DNA from: Nitrospira sp.
GTDB lineage: Bacteria; Nitrospirota; Nitrospiria; Nitrospirales; Nitrospiraceae
DNA: 64,000 nucleotides
Assembly (NCBI GenBank): GCA_005116835.1
Contig: SWDM01000016.1
Coordinates: forward strand, 709,570-773,569
Direction of reading: 5' to 3'
Positions 17,523 to 27,958 of this stretch are shown in pieces. The notes beneath the pieces are model-generated. The model saw only the letters and a program-made list of their open reading frames with translations. It ran no database searches and was not told the DNA's origin. The position numbers were made by a program, and so were the translations under genes. The stretch's first letter is position 1, and every line of letters begins with the position of its first letter.

Positions 17523-18470
17523 TTAGGCGAGAGCCGGACCCCCAAGCTGCAATCCAACCTTAACGGGATGGCCTGACAAGTATTGAGAGACGGCCATGCG
17601 ACGGCTATTAGCCGGCTGCAATTCCATCACGGCGAGGATCCCCTCCCCAGTGGCAACATGAATTGCTTCGCGAGTGACGGTGACGATTTCCCCTGGAGGC
17701 CTTGTTGTTGGCTCTGGGAGAGCCAGGGCTCTCCAGAGAGTCCAACTGCCGCCTCCTGCCACGGTTGTGTAGGCCCCCGGCCAGGGGGAGAGTCCGCGGA
17801 TCCGGCTGGCTAGAGCAGAAGCTGACAAGCTCCAATCGATTGCGCCATCTTCCTTTTTTAGCAGCGGAGCGAGGGTCGCCCGTGAAGAGTCTTGTTGCTG
17901 CGGTAGGAGAGTGCCGGCCTTGAGGCGAGCAATCGTCTTGACCAGCAGCCTTCCTCCTAGTTCTGCTAAACGGGGCGAGAGGGTGCCTGCCGTATCGTCA
18001 GCAGCGATAGGAATAGATTCTTGGAGCAACATGGCACCCGTATCCATTCCTTCATCCATCAGCATGGTTGTAATCCCTGTTTCTGTCTCACCGTTGATGA
18101 TGGCCCACTGGATTGGACCGGCCCCGCGATATTTTGGAAGAAGGGAACCGTGGACGTTGATGCAACCGCGTGGTGGAAGCGAGAGGATCGCGGGCGGCAG
18201 GATGCGTCCGAACGCCGCGACCGCAATCAGATCCGGTTTCCAGGAGGCCAGTGCCTGAAGAAACTCGGGATCCTTCATTTTGAGCGGTTGCAGAAGGGGG
18301 ATTTGCTCTCGCTGCGCCAGAAGTTTCACCGGCGATGGTGTCAGGATTTGCCCTCGCCCCTTCGGGCGATCCGGTTGGGTGACAATCCCGACAACGGAAT
18401 CGTCCGACTTCAGCAGGGCCTCAAGCGAGGCTGCGGCAAAATCCGGCGTGCCCATGAACGCGAGTCTCAT
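17523..18470 (-). CDS. fmt: Methionyl-tRNA formyltransferase
   Basis: Formylates Met-tRNA-fMet using 10-formyl-THF. The 315 residues comprise the GART domain with MRLAFMGTPDFAA at the N-terminus, the catalytic Asn and His in CINVHGSLLPKYRGAGPIQWA and the aspartate in MDEGMDTG, then the OB-fold C-terminal domain. First gene of the leftward fmt-rsmB-rpe-pheS-pheT group, close to the initiator tRNA gene. Confidence 0.96.
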   Translation of the reverse strand: MRLAFMGTPDFAAASLEALLKSDDSVVGIVTQPDRPKGRGQILTPSPVKLLAQREQIPLLQPLKMKDPEFLQALASWKPDLIAVAAFGRILPPAILSLPPRGCINVHGSLLPKYRGAGPIQWAIINGETETGITTMLMDEGMDTGAMLLQESIPIAADDTAGTLSPRLAELGGRLLVKTIARLKAGTLLPQQQDSSRATLAPLLKKEDGAIDWSLSASALASRIRGLSPWPGAYTTVAGGGSWTLWRALALPEPTTRPPGEIVTVTREAIHVATGEGILAVMELQPANSRRMAVSQYLSGHPVKVGLQLGGPALA

Positions 18471-18531
18471 GGTATCGCTTTAGCATTGCAGAAGAGCGAA
18501 AGCAACTCAGCTGGTAACTACTCGGAAGGTA

Positions 18532-18620
18532 GATAGGCTGAAGGTTCCGGGCATAGGCTGAAGGCTGAAGGTTGGAATTCGATGTTCCGAACACTTCAGC
18601 CTGAACACCTTCAGCCTATC
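18532..18620. repeat. Dispersed AGGCTGAAGG inverted repeat, copy 1
   Basis: Outer arms GATAGGCTGAAGG and CCTTCAGCCTATC are perfectly complementary over 13 bp, with further GGCTGAAGG/CTTCAGCC units nested inside. Related copies lie at 54911-54994, 56926-56972 and 58111-58200. Confidence 0.8.
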
Positions 18621-18654
18621 AACCTGAGCCGTTACCTCGGCTGCGCGGGTTTGC

Positions 18655-18684
18655 TTGACTTGCCGTTGAGCCCTTTGTTAGCAT
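18655..18684 (+). promoter_or_regulatory. Promoter of tRNA-fMet
   Basis: TTGACT at 18655-18660, 18-bp spacer, TAGCAT at 18679-18684, immediately before the tRNA. The same -10 sequence precedes tRNA-Val. Confidence 0.65.
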
Positions 18685-18688
18685 CGTG

Positions 18689-20404
<1,716 letters not shown>

Positions 20405-20439
20405 GGTCGGTCCTCCTTACAGCTCGCGTGTGGTCTCAG

Positions 20440-20649
20440 TTATCGGCAGGGCAATTTCCCTGCGTCCTTCACTTGTTGATCCAAATAATTCTGCCGCTGC
20501 ATCTCGATGGTTTCGAGCGCCTGACGGATCCGCGTGTCGCTCAAGGTCTCCTGCACCGATGAATGCCCAGGTCGCAGATAGTCGCCAGCCTGCACCATAA
20601 CGGCTGTCAGAGTGGATCCGAGCACGATACCTAACAATAGCTGTTTCAT
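20440..20649 (-). CDS. Small exported or membrane-anchored protein, 69 residues
   Basis: Not recognised. MKQLLLGIVLGSTLTAVMVQA is a signal peptide or single membrane helix; the remaining 48 residues are hydrophilic and helical. GGAGG precedes this ATG, which is why longer in-frame starts are rejected. It lies between radC and the recombinase and is probably cotranscribed with them. Confidence 0.65.
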   Translation of the reverse strand: MKQLLLGIVLGSTLTAVMVQAGDYLRPGHSSVQETLSDTRIRQALETIEMQRQNYLDQQVKDAGKLPCR

Positions 20650-20674
20650 GGCGTCCTCCGTTGGATTAAGTGTT

Positions 20675-21121
20675 TTAGAGCGTCCCATGGTCAGCGAAAC
20701 TGTAATACCGCTCACCATCACCGAGCACCACATGATCGAGCACCGGGATACCCAGGAGCTGCCCGGCTTGCTTCAGGCGCTCGGTCAACTCACGGTCTTC
20801 TTGGCTGGGGGTCGGGTCGCCGCTCGGGTGATTGTGCGCGATGATGAGCGCAGCCGCATTCGAGAGGATCGCCGCCTTGAAGGCTTCACGTGGATGGACA
20901 ATGCTGAATGTCAGACTCCCGACCGACACGGAATGCACGGCGCTGACTTTGTGCTTGGCATCCAGGAGGAGGGCGAGCAATTCCTCTCGGTCGTTCTGGC
21001 CAATAATGGAGCGGCAGAGGGTCGCCGCTTGCGCCGATTGCGTGATGACCTGTCGCTCGGCCAACACGGAGCCGTCTCGAATCATACTCAGCTTGACAGC
21101 AGGGATACGGTAGCTGTTCAC
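20675..21121 (-). CDS. radC: RadC-like JAB-domain protein
   Basis: 148-residue protein with the JAMM/MPN+ metal motif HNHPSGDPTPSQED and the family segment FKAAILSNAAALII. It is the short mobile-element form lacking the N-terminal helix-hairpin-helix domain. Such genes are common in genomic islands and prophages; their role is unsettled despite the old DNA-repair name. It starts with GTG overlapping the stop of the upstream small gene (GTGA). Confidence 0.85.
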   Translation of the reverse strand: MNSYRIPAVKLSMIRDGSVLAERQVITQSAQAATLCRSIIGQNDREELLALLLDAKHKVSAVHSVSVGSLTFSIVHPREAFKAAILSNAAALIIAHNHPSGDPTPSQEDRELTERLKQAGQLLGIPVLDHVVLGDGERYYSFADHGTL

Positions 21122-21294
21122 GGGTTGCCCCTCCTGTCCTTGCGTGGACGGCTGGGCGTCCGTTTCGTAGGCGTCTCGGCCAACTCGCGAGCCAAGACGG
21201 CATTAAGAAAGCCGTTCATCGAGTAGCCTTCCGCCCGCTTCAGATCCAGCTTGGCTTTGATCTGGTCCGGCACCCTGAGCAGGATATCTTTCAT
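21118..21294 (-). CDS. Small ribbon-helix-helix-like protein, 58 residues
   Basis: Begins MKDILLRVPDQIKAKLDLK and continues with a helical part (GYSMNGFLNAVLARELAE) and a basic tail. The strand-helix-helix pattern resembles Arc/MetJ-type DNA-binding proteins. A strong AAGGAGG lies 5 bases before the ATG. It overlaps the radC start by 3 bases (GTGA), so it probably belongs to the radC-recombinase operon, perhaps as its regulator. Confidence 0.75.
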   Translation of the reverse strand: MKDILLRVPDQIKAKLDLKRAEGYSMNGFLNAVLARELAETPTKRTPSRPRKDRRGNP

Positions 21295-21414
21295 GTGGGC
21301 CTCCTTGTCTGCAATGCGACTACTGCGACAATTGCTAGCTGATTATAGCTTAGACTATAGGAAAAAGACTAGCCCCTTGTGTCGCCGTGTTTCCCGGCGG
21401 TATCATGCCCCCCG

Positions 21415-21591
21415 ATGCCACCTGCACCGTCCAAAGTCCTCTACATTCGTGCTGTGCCCGCCGACCTCTCCAAGAAACTGAAAGGGGCTGCCGCCCTGCA
21501 AGGAACCAGCCTTCAGGAGTATGTGGTCGAGGTGCTCCAAGGCCACGTGGCCGAGCTGGAACGTAAGGGCCTTCTCCCGAAGGCAAAGTAA
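21415..21591 (+). CDS. Small ribbon-helix-helix-like protein, divergent
   Basis: 58 residues with VLYIRAVPADLSKKLKGAAA followed by GTSLQEYVVEVLQGHVAELE, a strand plus two helices as in RHH antitoxins and repressors. It diverges from the leftward radC operon with about 120 bases between them, the usual layout for a regulator and its target promoter. No clear toxin gene follows it on the + strand. The ATG at 21415 is chosen because upstream in-frame codons look non-coding. Confidence 0.6.
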   Translation: MPPAPSKVLYIRAVPADLSKKLKGAAALQGTSLQEYVVEVLQGHVAELERKGLLPKAK

Positions 21592-21649
21592 TCGACGCCG
21601 GTGTTCCCTCTCACGGCTCCTTCAATACCCCTACGGCCTCCGTCCGGGA

Positions 21650-21853
21650 TCAGGCTCGACAAATGTCTCCTGATGGCATGGGGCACGCTGGCGCAACAGG
21701 GGAGCGGGTGCTGGCCCACACCCGCCGGACAGAACAACGGAACAACTGATGGGAATAAGCCCTGTCGTGAAAATACTTCTCACCGCAGGCCGGGCACTGA
21801 TATGTTTTCGTTTGCTTCCAGTGATTCACAGGGCTTCTCTCCTTAATAGCCAT
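21650..21853 (-). CDS. Small putative zinc-finger protein, 67 residues
   Basis: Contains TYQCPACGEKYFHDRAYSHQ and LFRC, a possible C2HC zinc finger. The start overlaps the end of the upstream gene by 28 bases, and the ATG has only a modest AACGGAAG ahead of it. The C-terminal 30 residues look less constrained, so the true end may matter less than the finger. A plausible but unproven gene. Confidence 0.5.
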   Translation of the reverse strand: MAIKERSPVNHWKQTKTYQCPACGEKYFHDRAYSHQLFRCSVRRVWASTRSPVAPACPMPSGDICRA

Positions 21854-22146
21854 GTCTTCCGTTTTCCTCTCGGTCCCTGTTGGCTCCAGGACCAGATTTC
21901 CACCGTCGCCCCGCTGCCATGCCATAACTGAATGAAGCCTCCTTCTTCCAGCTTGACGCGCCGGGCCGCGTGATTACTGCCCGTCGTCGCTTGAATCACC
22001 AACACCGGTTCGCCCGATTTCAACGCGAGCACATCGGCCCCGAACACATCCTGTCGAATCTTCGCAAACGGATTCCACTTCTCCACGACCTTCGCCTGAT
22101 AGCCGAGCGTTTTCAGATGCGCCAGGCTGCGTTGTGTGGGACTCAT
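21826..22146 (-). CDS. PDDEXK-like endonuclease-fold protein
   Basis: 106 residues. The pattern VFGADVLALKSGEPVLVIQAT, followed by a conserved basic stretch (NHAARRVK) and hydrophobic strands, resembles small phage PDDEXK nucleases (acidic D, then E/Q-x-T strand). Here the usual E-x-K is IQAT, so the catalytic centre may be atypical. AAGGAAATC precedes the ATG at 22146. Located downstream of the terminase operon. Confidence 0.55.
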   Translation of the reverse strand: MSPTQRSLAHLKTLGYQAKVVEKWNPFAKIRQDVFGADVLALKSGEPVLVIQATTGSNHAARRVKLEEGGFIQLWHGSGATVEIWSWSQQGPRGKRKTWLLRREAL

Positions 22147-22266
22147 GATTTCCTTGTGACTGGGCATCTTGGGCCAAGGGAAAGGGAGACGTGCGGCGGA
22201 CCTCGGCCCAAGTTTTTTATACGGCGCTGCCAGCACCGTTACGCTCTCCGCCGCACCGCGACGCCG

Positions 22267-22965
22267 TTATCGCGTGACCATCGCGTTCGGCGCCGGCGTG
22301 ATCGCGGGCGTGACGATGGTGATTTCCTTATACCCCTCCAGCCAGCTTTTCAGCATGCTCGACAAATCGCGCAATTCATTTCTTAACACGTCGAGGCTCG
22401 CCAGCCGGGTCAGCCGCTCCTCTTCGGTATTCTCTTTCACGATGCGTTCAATGAGATTGTCATCAAGCAGGGCCGCACCGGGCGCGGTTCTGATTGCCCG
22501 AATCATTTCGGCATCGCCGTTTTGCACCGCTTTGATAAACAGAAATGCGACCGAGGCACGAGGCAGCGTGCGCATCCACGCTCGGACTTCTTGGGCTCGC
22601 AACAAATCCGCCAGTTCACTTCGCCCCTGCGGCATCGCCGGAACCGCCAAGATGGCTCCATGCGCACGGACGTAGGCCTCATCCGCCGTCACGGTATCCT
22701 TGAAGAACCAGGCCAGCGAGCCAAGGATCTCCTTCGCCAGCTGGCGAAATTGTTCCAGCTTCCCGGCATCCGAGAGATTCGAATTCTTCCGAATCCCCTG
22801 GAACACGACTTCCATCGACTCCAAAATTCCTAAGACCCGAGCCAGGCGCAGCTCCTGTTGTTGGCGCACCTCCTCATCCTGATATTTGGCGCTTCGCGCC
22901 AGCAGGTCCGCCACCATGGCGCGTCTGGAACTCACATGATCTTCGATGCTCGTCAGTGCAATCAC
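22267..22965 (-). CDS. Hypothetical phage-element protein, 232 residues
   Basis: Not recognised. A mostly helical, charged protein with a likely coiled coil at residues 20-60 and no membrane segment or catalytic motif. The GTG start has an excellent GGGAGGTGGATC ahead of it. It lies 73 bases downstream of the terminase large subunit on the same strand; a portal protein would be expected at this position in a phage, but this protein is too short and unlike one. Confidence 0.75.
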   Translation of the reverse strand: MIALTSIEDHVSSRRAMVADLLARSAKYQDEEVRQQQELRLARVLGILESMEVVFQGIRKNSNLSDAGKLEQFRQLAKEILGSLAWFFKDTVTADEAYVRAHGAILAVPAMPQGRSELADLLRAQEVRAWMRTLPRASVAFLFIKAVQNGDAEMIRAIRTAPGAALLDDNLIERIVKENTEEERLTRLASLDVLRNELRDLSSMLKSWLEGYKEITIVTPAITPAPNAMVTR

Positions 22966-23038
22966 GATCCACCTCCCTGGTTATAAATACGGCCCGTTAC
23001 ATGAATGAATAATCCCGCCGCTGCGCGCTCACTCCTGC

Positions 23039-24490
23039 TTACCAGCCGGTCAACTTCACCATCCGGACGGTGGCCTGGCGCTGCGTACACAAGGCCAACG
23101 CCCCGCAACAACTATTCGCATAATCATCGTGCCCCTGGGGGGCATGATCGACGCTGTCTTTGCCGCTGCGAGCCGTTCGTCGTTCCAACTGCTGCAACTC
23201 CAGTGTCAGCTTGCGCACGTCGAGCAACTCGACACACTGAGTCATGAACAACGGCAGCGCTTCTAAATACAATTCGCTCTTGCTCAGCTCGGAATGTTTG
23301 TAGGTAATCCCTTGCTGCCGAAAGCTGCTGACCACCCACTCGGCGCTATAGCGGTCGCCGACCACGGTCGAGCAGCGATAGGCTCTGAGGACGTTCGCGA
23401 ATTCTTTCACCACGTTGGCCGGATCGAACGGGGGGGCAATCCCCCGGCAGACATCGAGCACGACACGCGGCGGCTGCTGTCGTTGATCCTGCTCTTCTTG
23501 CCAATTGCGCGGCGGCTTCGGCGTGTAGCGATGCGCAATCGCCAAGGTCATCGCATCGTGGCTGCCGCCTGAGGGATCGCAGAACGCGACGTATTGCACG
23601 TTCGGCTGTGGCGGGTGTTCCAGGCGTCCGACTTCAATCGCGCGGTCGATGCTGTCACTGTCGATGAAGGAGCCGACATCGGTTCTGAACTGCGCCAGAT
23701 ACTCGGCGCTGGCGTTGACGGGATCGCGCTCAAAGGCCTGGTCAATGACGCTCTGACTGACGGACGGATTCATGGTGCGCGTGTCGGCTTGGACGACGAG
23801 GACCGGTGAGTCCTGGCCATAATGTTTCTTGTAGGCGTCATACAACGGGCCTGACCGTTTATAGGGCGTCCCCAAGCCAATCAGCAGCGCGCCAGGAACC
23901 GTGCTCATGGCCGGTCTCAGTGCGCTCAAGGTTTCTTCAGCAGGATTGGCCGAGTCCTCACTCCTCCAGAAAGCGATTTCATCACACAAGGCTGCCACCA
24001 CGGTAAACCCTCGAATGGTTCTGTAGCTGCCCGTAGTGATTTCAATGCTGACATGGTTGTCCAGGTCGATACTCTCTGCATCTTGACGGACGATCATCGC
24101 CGACAACATCGGGACGCTGTTCAACAAGGCACGCACATACCGATGAATGACTCTGGCCTGTTTTCGGTCAACGGCGATCACCATAATCACGCCCGTCTCG
24201 CCTGGACCTAAGAACGGTCGGTAGTCCTTGAAGCATGCGAGAAAGACGGCGATCAACGCGACGATGAAGGACTTGCCCCCGCGTCGGCCCACCACGAACC
24301 AACATTCCTGCACCTGTTCGACTGGAGGCGTCTCCCGGCCCGTTAACGCGGTGAACTGGACGCGCTCCTCCGCAGTCATCGGCAGCGCGAAAATCGCCTT
24401 AAGGACGACGAACCAACTCCGCCAGGTGTCCAAACTGCGAAACAGCGGTCGGAACAAGGCCGCGTCTTCAATCGCTTCAATGATCGTCAT
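23039..24490 (-). CDS. Terminase large subunit
   Basis: Phage DNA-packaging motor of 483 residues. The ATPase domain has Walker A GRRGGKS near residue 70 and Walker B VVAALCDEIAFW, with the coupling motif region LLIGLGTPYK; the C-terminal nuclease domain begins at YVAFCDPSGGSHDA and includes VVGDRYSAEW and HDDYANSC. Its start overlaps the upstream gene by four bases. Its presence without head genes suggests a satellite or a decayed prophage. Confidence 0.9.
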   Translation of the reverse strand: MTIIEAIEDAALFRPLFRSLDTWRSWFVVLKAIFALPMTAEERVQFTALTGRETPPVEQVQECWFVVGRRGGKSFIVALIAVFLACFKDYRPFLGPGETGVIMVIAVDRKQARVIHRYVRALLNSVPMLSAMIVRQDAESIDLDNHVSIEITTGSYRTIRGFTVVAALCDEIAFWRSEDSANPAEETLSALRPAMSTVPGALLIGLGTPYKRSGPLYDAYKKHYGQDSPVLVVQADTRTMNPSVSQSVIDQAFERDPVNASAEYLAQFRTDVGSFIDSDSIDRAIEVGRLEHPPQPNVQYVAFCDPSGGSHDAMTLAIAHRYTPKPPRNWQEEQDQRQQPPRVVLDVCRGIAPPFDPANVVKEFANVLRAYRCSTVVGDRYSAEWVVSSFRQQGITYKHSELSKSELYLEALPLFMTQCVELLDVRKLTLELQQLERRTARSGKDSVDHAPQGHDDYANSCCGALALCTQRQATVRMVKLTGW

Positions 24491-24897
24491 GCCTGACCTT
24501 TCGTCGGCGTAGCCTTCGGCTCATTCGCCGGTTTGTTGTTCAGATAATCCGTCAACGACACCACCTTCACCCGTCGTTTCAACCCGATCTTTGTGAGCAG
24601 GCCGCTCAACGAATTGATCGCGTTGAAATACAAGTTTTCATCCAACCGGCCACCTTGTGCCAACTTCAGTTCCTTCAGCTCAACCAGGCGCTCAAGGTGG
24701 ACCAACCGTTTACACAAGCTCTGTTCCTGATAGGACAAGCTGCTCCACCCACCCAGATCCGCCGTCAACGCGTGCAGTCGGTCCCGTAGCTCACGCGCCA
24801 CAACCGACCGGCCATCAAGCTCCTCCAGGAACTTTTCCGCATAGGACGGCTGTACCTCCATCGGTTTCATGCCCTGTTGTCCTGGCTTCCCGCTCAT
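24487..24897 (-). CDS. Probable terminase small subunit
   Basis: 136 residues, helical, with a leucine-rich C-terminal half (LCKRLVHLERLVELKELKLA and INSLSGLLTKIGLKRR) of the kind seen in short proteins next to terminases. It overlaps the large-subunit gene by ATGA. The call rests on position and general character, not on a specific motif. Confidence 0.6.
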   Translation of the reverse strand: MSGKPGQQGMKPMEVQPSYAEKFLEELDGRSVVARELRDRLHALTADLGGWSSLSYQEQSLCKRLVHLERLVELKELKLAQGGRLDENLYFNAINSLSGLLTKIGLKRRVKVVSLTDYLNNKPANEPKATPTKGQA

Positions 24898-25080
24898 AGC
24901 CTCAGCTCATCCCTTTGATAAAATCCCTACCCCGATTGTTTCACGACCCCAAAGAAACCCTCGAAAACTGCTTAGCCAACAATAGGTTAGGTGTTAAATA
25001 ATAGCCTGCCACCGCTACTCTGCATCTCCGCGCCCCCTTTTCAGCCTCGGAGGAAACCTTTGCCCCCCGGCTTATCCCTG

Positions 25081-25198
25081 GTAACGATCTGTAACGAAGT
25101 AACGATCAAGGGTATTTTCTAACAAGTCCCCTTATGAGAGCGTTTAGAGAAAGTTTCAGGAAAATCATTACACCGTTACGTTTTGTCATAATCGTTAC
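25081..25198. repeat. Iteron-like GTAACGA repeats, candidate origin or operator
   Basis: Direct copies of GTAACGA at 25081, 25091 and 25099, and inverted copies (CGTTAC) at 25174-25179 and ATCGTTAC at 25191-25198. Spacings of 10 and 8 bp and the location between the replication genes and the terminase genes fit an element replication origin or the binding site of an element regulator. The rest of 24898-25080 shows no gene and is AT-rich in part. Confidence 0.55.
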
Positions 25199-25857
25199 AG
25201 CCTAACCTCTAACTGCGTTGGTCCTTGAACTGCCCGTCTCGCGCGCATCACGCCAACTTGGAAGGCGGCATAGTCCCCCGCCTTGAACGCGTCATCACAC
25301 TGTTGCAGCGCCCCCAACAGTGGGGCATATCGGAGGTCGCCCGCCAGAATCCCTGCGCTTAAGTCCTCCAGCTCCCGCCAGAGTCCCGGCCATTGAGGAA
25401 CGGACGGAGGAAGACACTCGACACACAGCACTGTATTGGCGCTCCACCAACAGCGCGCGCCCTTGCATCTTGGGCAGCGGTACGGGGTGATCATGGAGTC
25501 ATGGCTCCACCGCCAGTCTTGACCGTGAACCAGTAATAACCAGCGACCCGGCAGTAAGCCGGATTCAGGTTCTACGGCCACCACGTCTGCCACGACCCAC
25601 GGCCCGACTCCTGGGACGCGCTCACCCGATTCGAGTAGGAAATCCATCGACGTTTGGATGACGCTACCAATCGCGGAGTCCAGTGATTCACTGTCCACCA
25701 CGCGCACCTTTACCCCCACGCAGGCCAGCACGCGTTGGGCTTTCTCTTGCGGCAGGGTCATCCGTTGGCCAGCCTGCCACGACGAGACCTGGCCATGCTC
25801 CTTGACCGTGAACGGCTCAACCACTTCAAGTATCCAAATCGACATCGGCGTTTTCAT
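25195..25857 (-). CDS. Hypothetical zinc-ribbon protein, 220 residues
   Basis: Not recognised as a family. The middle has a four-cysteine zinc ribbon, CPRCKGARC and CVEC, after a beta-rich N-terminal half; the C-terminal part is helical. The gene overlaps the helicase gene by 32 bases and is translated after it, so it is probably part of the replication module. The stop codon lies in the last iteron. Confidence 0.75.
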   Translation of the reverse strand: MKTPMSIWILEVVEPFTVKEHGQVSSWQAGQRMTLPQEKAQRVLACVGVKVRVVDSESLDSAIGSVIQTSMDFLLESGERVPGVGPWVVADVVAVEPESGLLPGRWLLLVHGQDWRWSHDSMITPYRCPRCKGARCWWSANTVLCVECLPPSVPQWPGLWRELEDLSAGILAGDLRYAPLLGALQQCDDAFKAGDYAAFQVGVMRARRAVQGPTQLEVRL

Positions 25858-27307
25858 TTGTGACTCCCACTGGCGTCTGAGCCTCAGCTATCTCGTCGGC
25901 GACGCTTCTCAACCTCAGACCTGTGTAGTAGCGAGCGTTCGACCGACGTGTTGGCTGATAGCCGCGTTCAGTAAGGGCCGCGGCAAACGCTTTCGACGTC
26001 ATCGCTTTGTCGGACGCTTCCTTGGCCCACGCGACATACTCTTGCCGCAGTTCAGAGAACCGCGTACTCTCTTCTGGTCCCGCCACCGTCCGCTCCTGGA
26101 GGAAGTCGTCAAGAATGTCTTGCTCCTCACGATAGGCTTGTGTGGCAGCCACAACTAACTCCGGGGCACGCAACCGCCCCGCTGACTGCCACGCGAGGCA
26201 GCCCGCCAGCGCCCAATTCAGGATGCCGGGCAGTTCCAGCAACAGCTTGTCCGCCAATGCAGGATCTTGTTCGTGATCCGCGATCTGCACCTCAAATGGA
26301 ATCAGTCGCATCCGTCGCCACATGGCATGGGTGTTATCCCTCACGCGGGGCTTGTGATTCGTCGCAAAGAGAATTTTGTGTGTCGGCTCGAACTCAATGA
26401 CCTCTGCATAGAGTCGGCGCGCCGTAATGTTATCCCCGCCGGTCATTTGTTTGATTGTGCCTTCCGCCAGGCGGCACCCTTCATCCGATTCAATGGCCAC
26501 CACGAGGCGCGCCCCTTGAAGTCTGGCTAAATCCGGCGTTGCACGCCCATCCTGCGTCCGGCTCAAAAACGTGTCAGCAGGAGTTTGCAACCCATACGCG
26601 CCGAAGAGCTTGAGCAAGACTTTCAAGAGTGTCGATTTGCCGTTGCTGCCAGACCCCCATAGCAGGAAGAACGCTTGCTCGACCGTGAGTCCGGTAAGGC
26701 AGTAGCCCGTCACCTGCTGGATGTATCCAATCAGCTCGTGATCGTCCCTAAAGATGCGGGCGAGGAACTGCAACCAGGTCGGACAGGACGCCGAGGGATC
26801 GAAGGCGACTGACGATTGTTTGGTTATGAGGTCGCCGCGTTGACGTTCGCGAAATGTGCTGGTCCTCAGATCAAGGACCCCGTTGACGACGCTAAACAGC
26901 CACGGATCAGCGTCAAAGGCATTGGGTGAGATCGCGATGCCAGGCTCAGACCGCGCGAGGTCGATCATGGCTTGCAACCGTTGGACACTCTCCGATTTCA
27001 CCGCATGGGCAGCGAGCCTCTTCCGCCGCTCGTCGTCCGTCTCGCGCTGCACTTCATCGTACAGACTGACGATGGAGGCCTTCGCTAATTGCGCAATCAG
27101 ATTCCCAGCACAGGGTTCCCATAGTGAAGCTCCGTTGCACACGAACCACGATCTGAGCGGGTAGCAATACCGGATGTGCTCGCGATGCTGTCGCGCGAAG
27201 AGTTGTCCGTTGCCGACATCCGTCAATCGAAGCCTCGGTGGCTGTTCCATCGCATTCAACGGTGCCGCTGCTAATTGCTCCAGAAGCTCGACGGGATCAG
27301 GCTGCAT
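25826..27307 (-). CDS. P4/D5-family primase-helicase (SF3 helicase)
   Basis: 493 residues. An N-terminal D5-type domain (IAISPNAFDADPWLFSVVNGVLDLRT) is followed by an SF3 helicase with Walker A GSGSNGKST, Walker B-like RLVVAIESDEG and the sensor region KILFATNHKPRV, then a C-terminal winged-helix part. It would unwind the element's origin. The Toprim/primase active site seen in full P4 alpha is absent; the neighbouring CHC2 protein may supply part of it. Confidence 0.9.
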   Translation of the reverse strand: MQPDPVELLEQLAAAPLNAMEQPPRLRLTDVGNGQLFARQHREHIRYCYPLRSWFVCNGASLWEPCAGNLIAQLAKASIVSLYDEVQRETDDERRKRLAAHAVKSESVQRLQAMIDLARSEPGIAISPNAFDADPWLFSVVNGVLDLRTSTFRERQRGDLITKQSSVAFDPSASCPTWLQFLARIFRDDHELIGYIQQVTGYCLTGLTVEQAFFLLWGSGSNGKSTLLKVLLKLFGAYGLQTPADTFLSRTQDGRATPDLARLQGARLVVAIESDEGCRLAEGTIKQMTGGDNITARRLYAEVIEFEPTHKILFATNHKPRVRDNTHAMWRRMRLIPFEVQIADHEQDPALADKLLLELPGILNWALAGCLAWQSAGRLRAPELVVAATQAYREEQDILDDFLQERTVAGPEESTRFSELRQEYVAWAKEASDKAMTSKAFAAALTERGYQPTRRSNARYYTGLRLRSVADEIAEAQTPVGVTNENADVDLDT

Positions 27308-27800
27308 GCGGACTTCCTTTTTCTAAAGCTCGGGACCGCAGGCCAAACGCGACTTGGTCGAGGAGATCGGCGCGCTCGCGATCGGTATAGGCTTTCGCCA
27401 CAGCCCCCAGCGCTTGGTTAAGTTGCCCCTCGGTCCACGTAGCGATGTCGAGATCCTTCGCGGCATCGAGCACCGCCTGCGCTCGAAGAAATAATTTGTC
27501 GCCATGAAACCGCAACTGGAAGGCGATTCGATTGCGATCACGTCGCGGATGGGCCAGTGGTCGGGGACGCGACTGTCTCGGCAGACCGGCGTCATAGAAC
27601 AGATCACACAGTCGCAATTCCATCGCTGCGACGATCTCCGCGGTTGTGCAGCCTGCCCAACACTTAACCAGTAGACCGCGTTCCCCTTCATTCACGCTCA
27701 GACTTTGCCGTCGATCCGGATGGCTCGGACACAGCGCCAGAATCCCGCGAGGGGTGGCTCGCACGCCGTCCAATTTGGCAATGAACTCACCAAGCGTCAT
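27297..27800 (-). CDS. CHC2 zinc-finger primase-like protein
   Basis: 167 residues. The N-terminus has the DNA-primase CHC2 zinc pattern: LCPSHPDRRQSLSV and CWAGCTTAEIVAAM, i.e. Cys, His and two Cys. No Toprim domain follows, so it is only the DNA-binding part of a primase, acting with the downstream helicase that it overlaps by 11 bases. Starts with ATG overlapping the previous stop (ATGA). Confidence 0.85.
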   Translation of the reverse strand: MTLGEFIAKLDGVRATPRGILALCPSHPDRRQSLSVNEGERGLLVKCWAGCTTAEIVAAMELRLCDLFYDAGLPRQSRPRPLAHPRRDRNRIAFQLRFHGDKLFLRAQAVLDAAKDLDIATWTEGQLNQALGAVAKAYTDRERADLLDQVAFGLRSRALEKGSPHAA

Positions 27801-27958
27801 TCGTGGCCCTCGCAGTCGTGCCGCGCATCGCCCCCAGTCGGCCCCGCGTCGAGTTCCTTCATGTACGCCTCAACTAAATGCTCCGCGAGCACATCGAGCA
27901 GCTTGTCGATGACTGGGTTAAAGTTGGGCATGGGGCGGATGAGGCCACCGGCGCTCAT
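27797..27958 (-). CDS. Small hypothetical protein, 53 residues
   Basis: Not recognised. Short acidic helical protein (FNPVIDKLLDVLAEHLVEAY) with a His/Cys-containing end. It is accepted because both ends form ATGA overlaps with its neighbours, the HTH gene and the CHC2 gene, on the same strand. Confidence 0.65.
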   Translation of the reverse strand: MSAGGLIRPMPNFNPVIDKLLDVLAEHLVEAYMKELDAGPTGGDARHDCEGHE

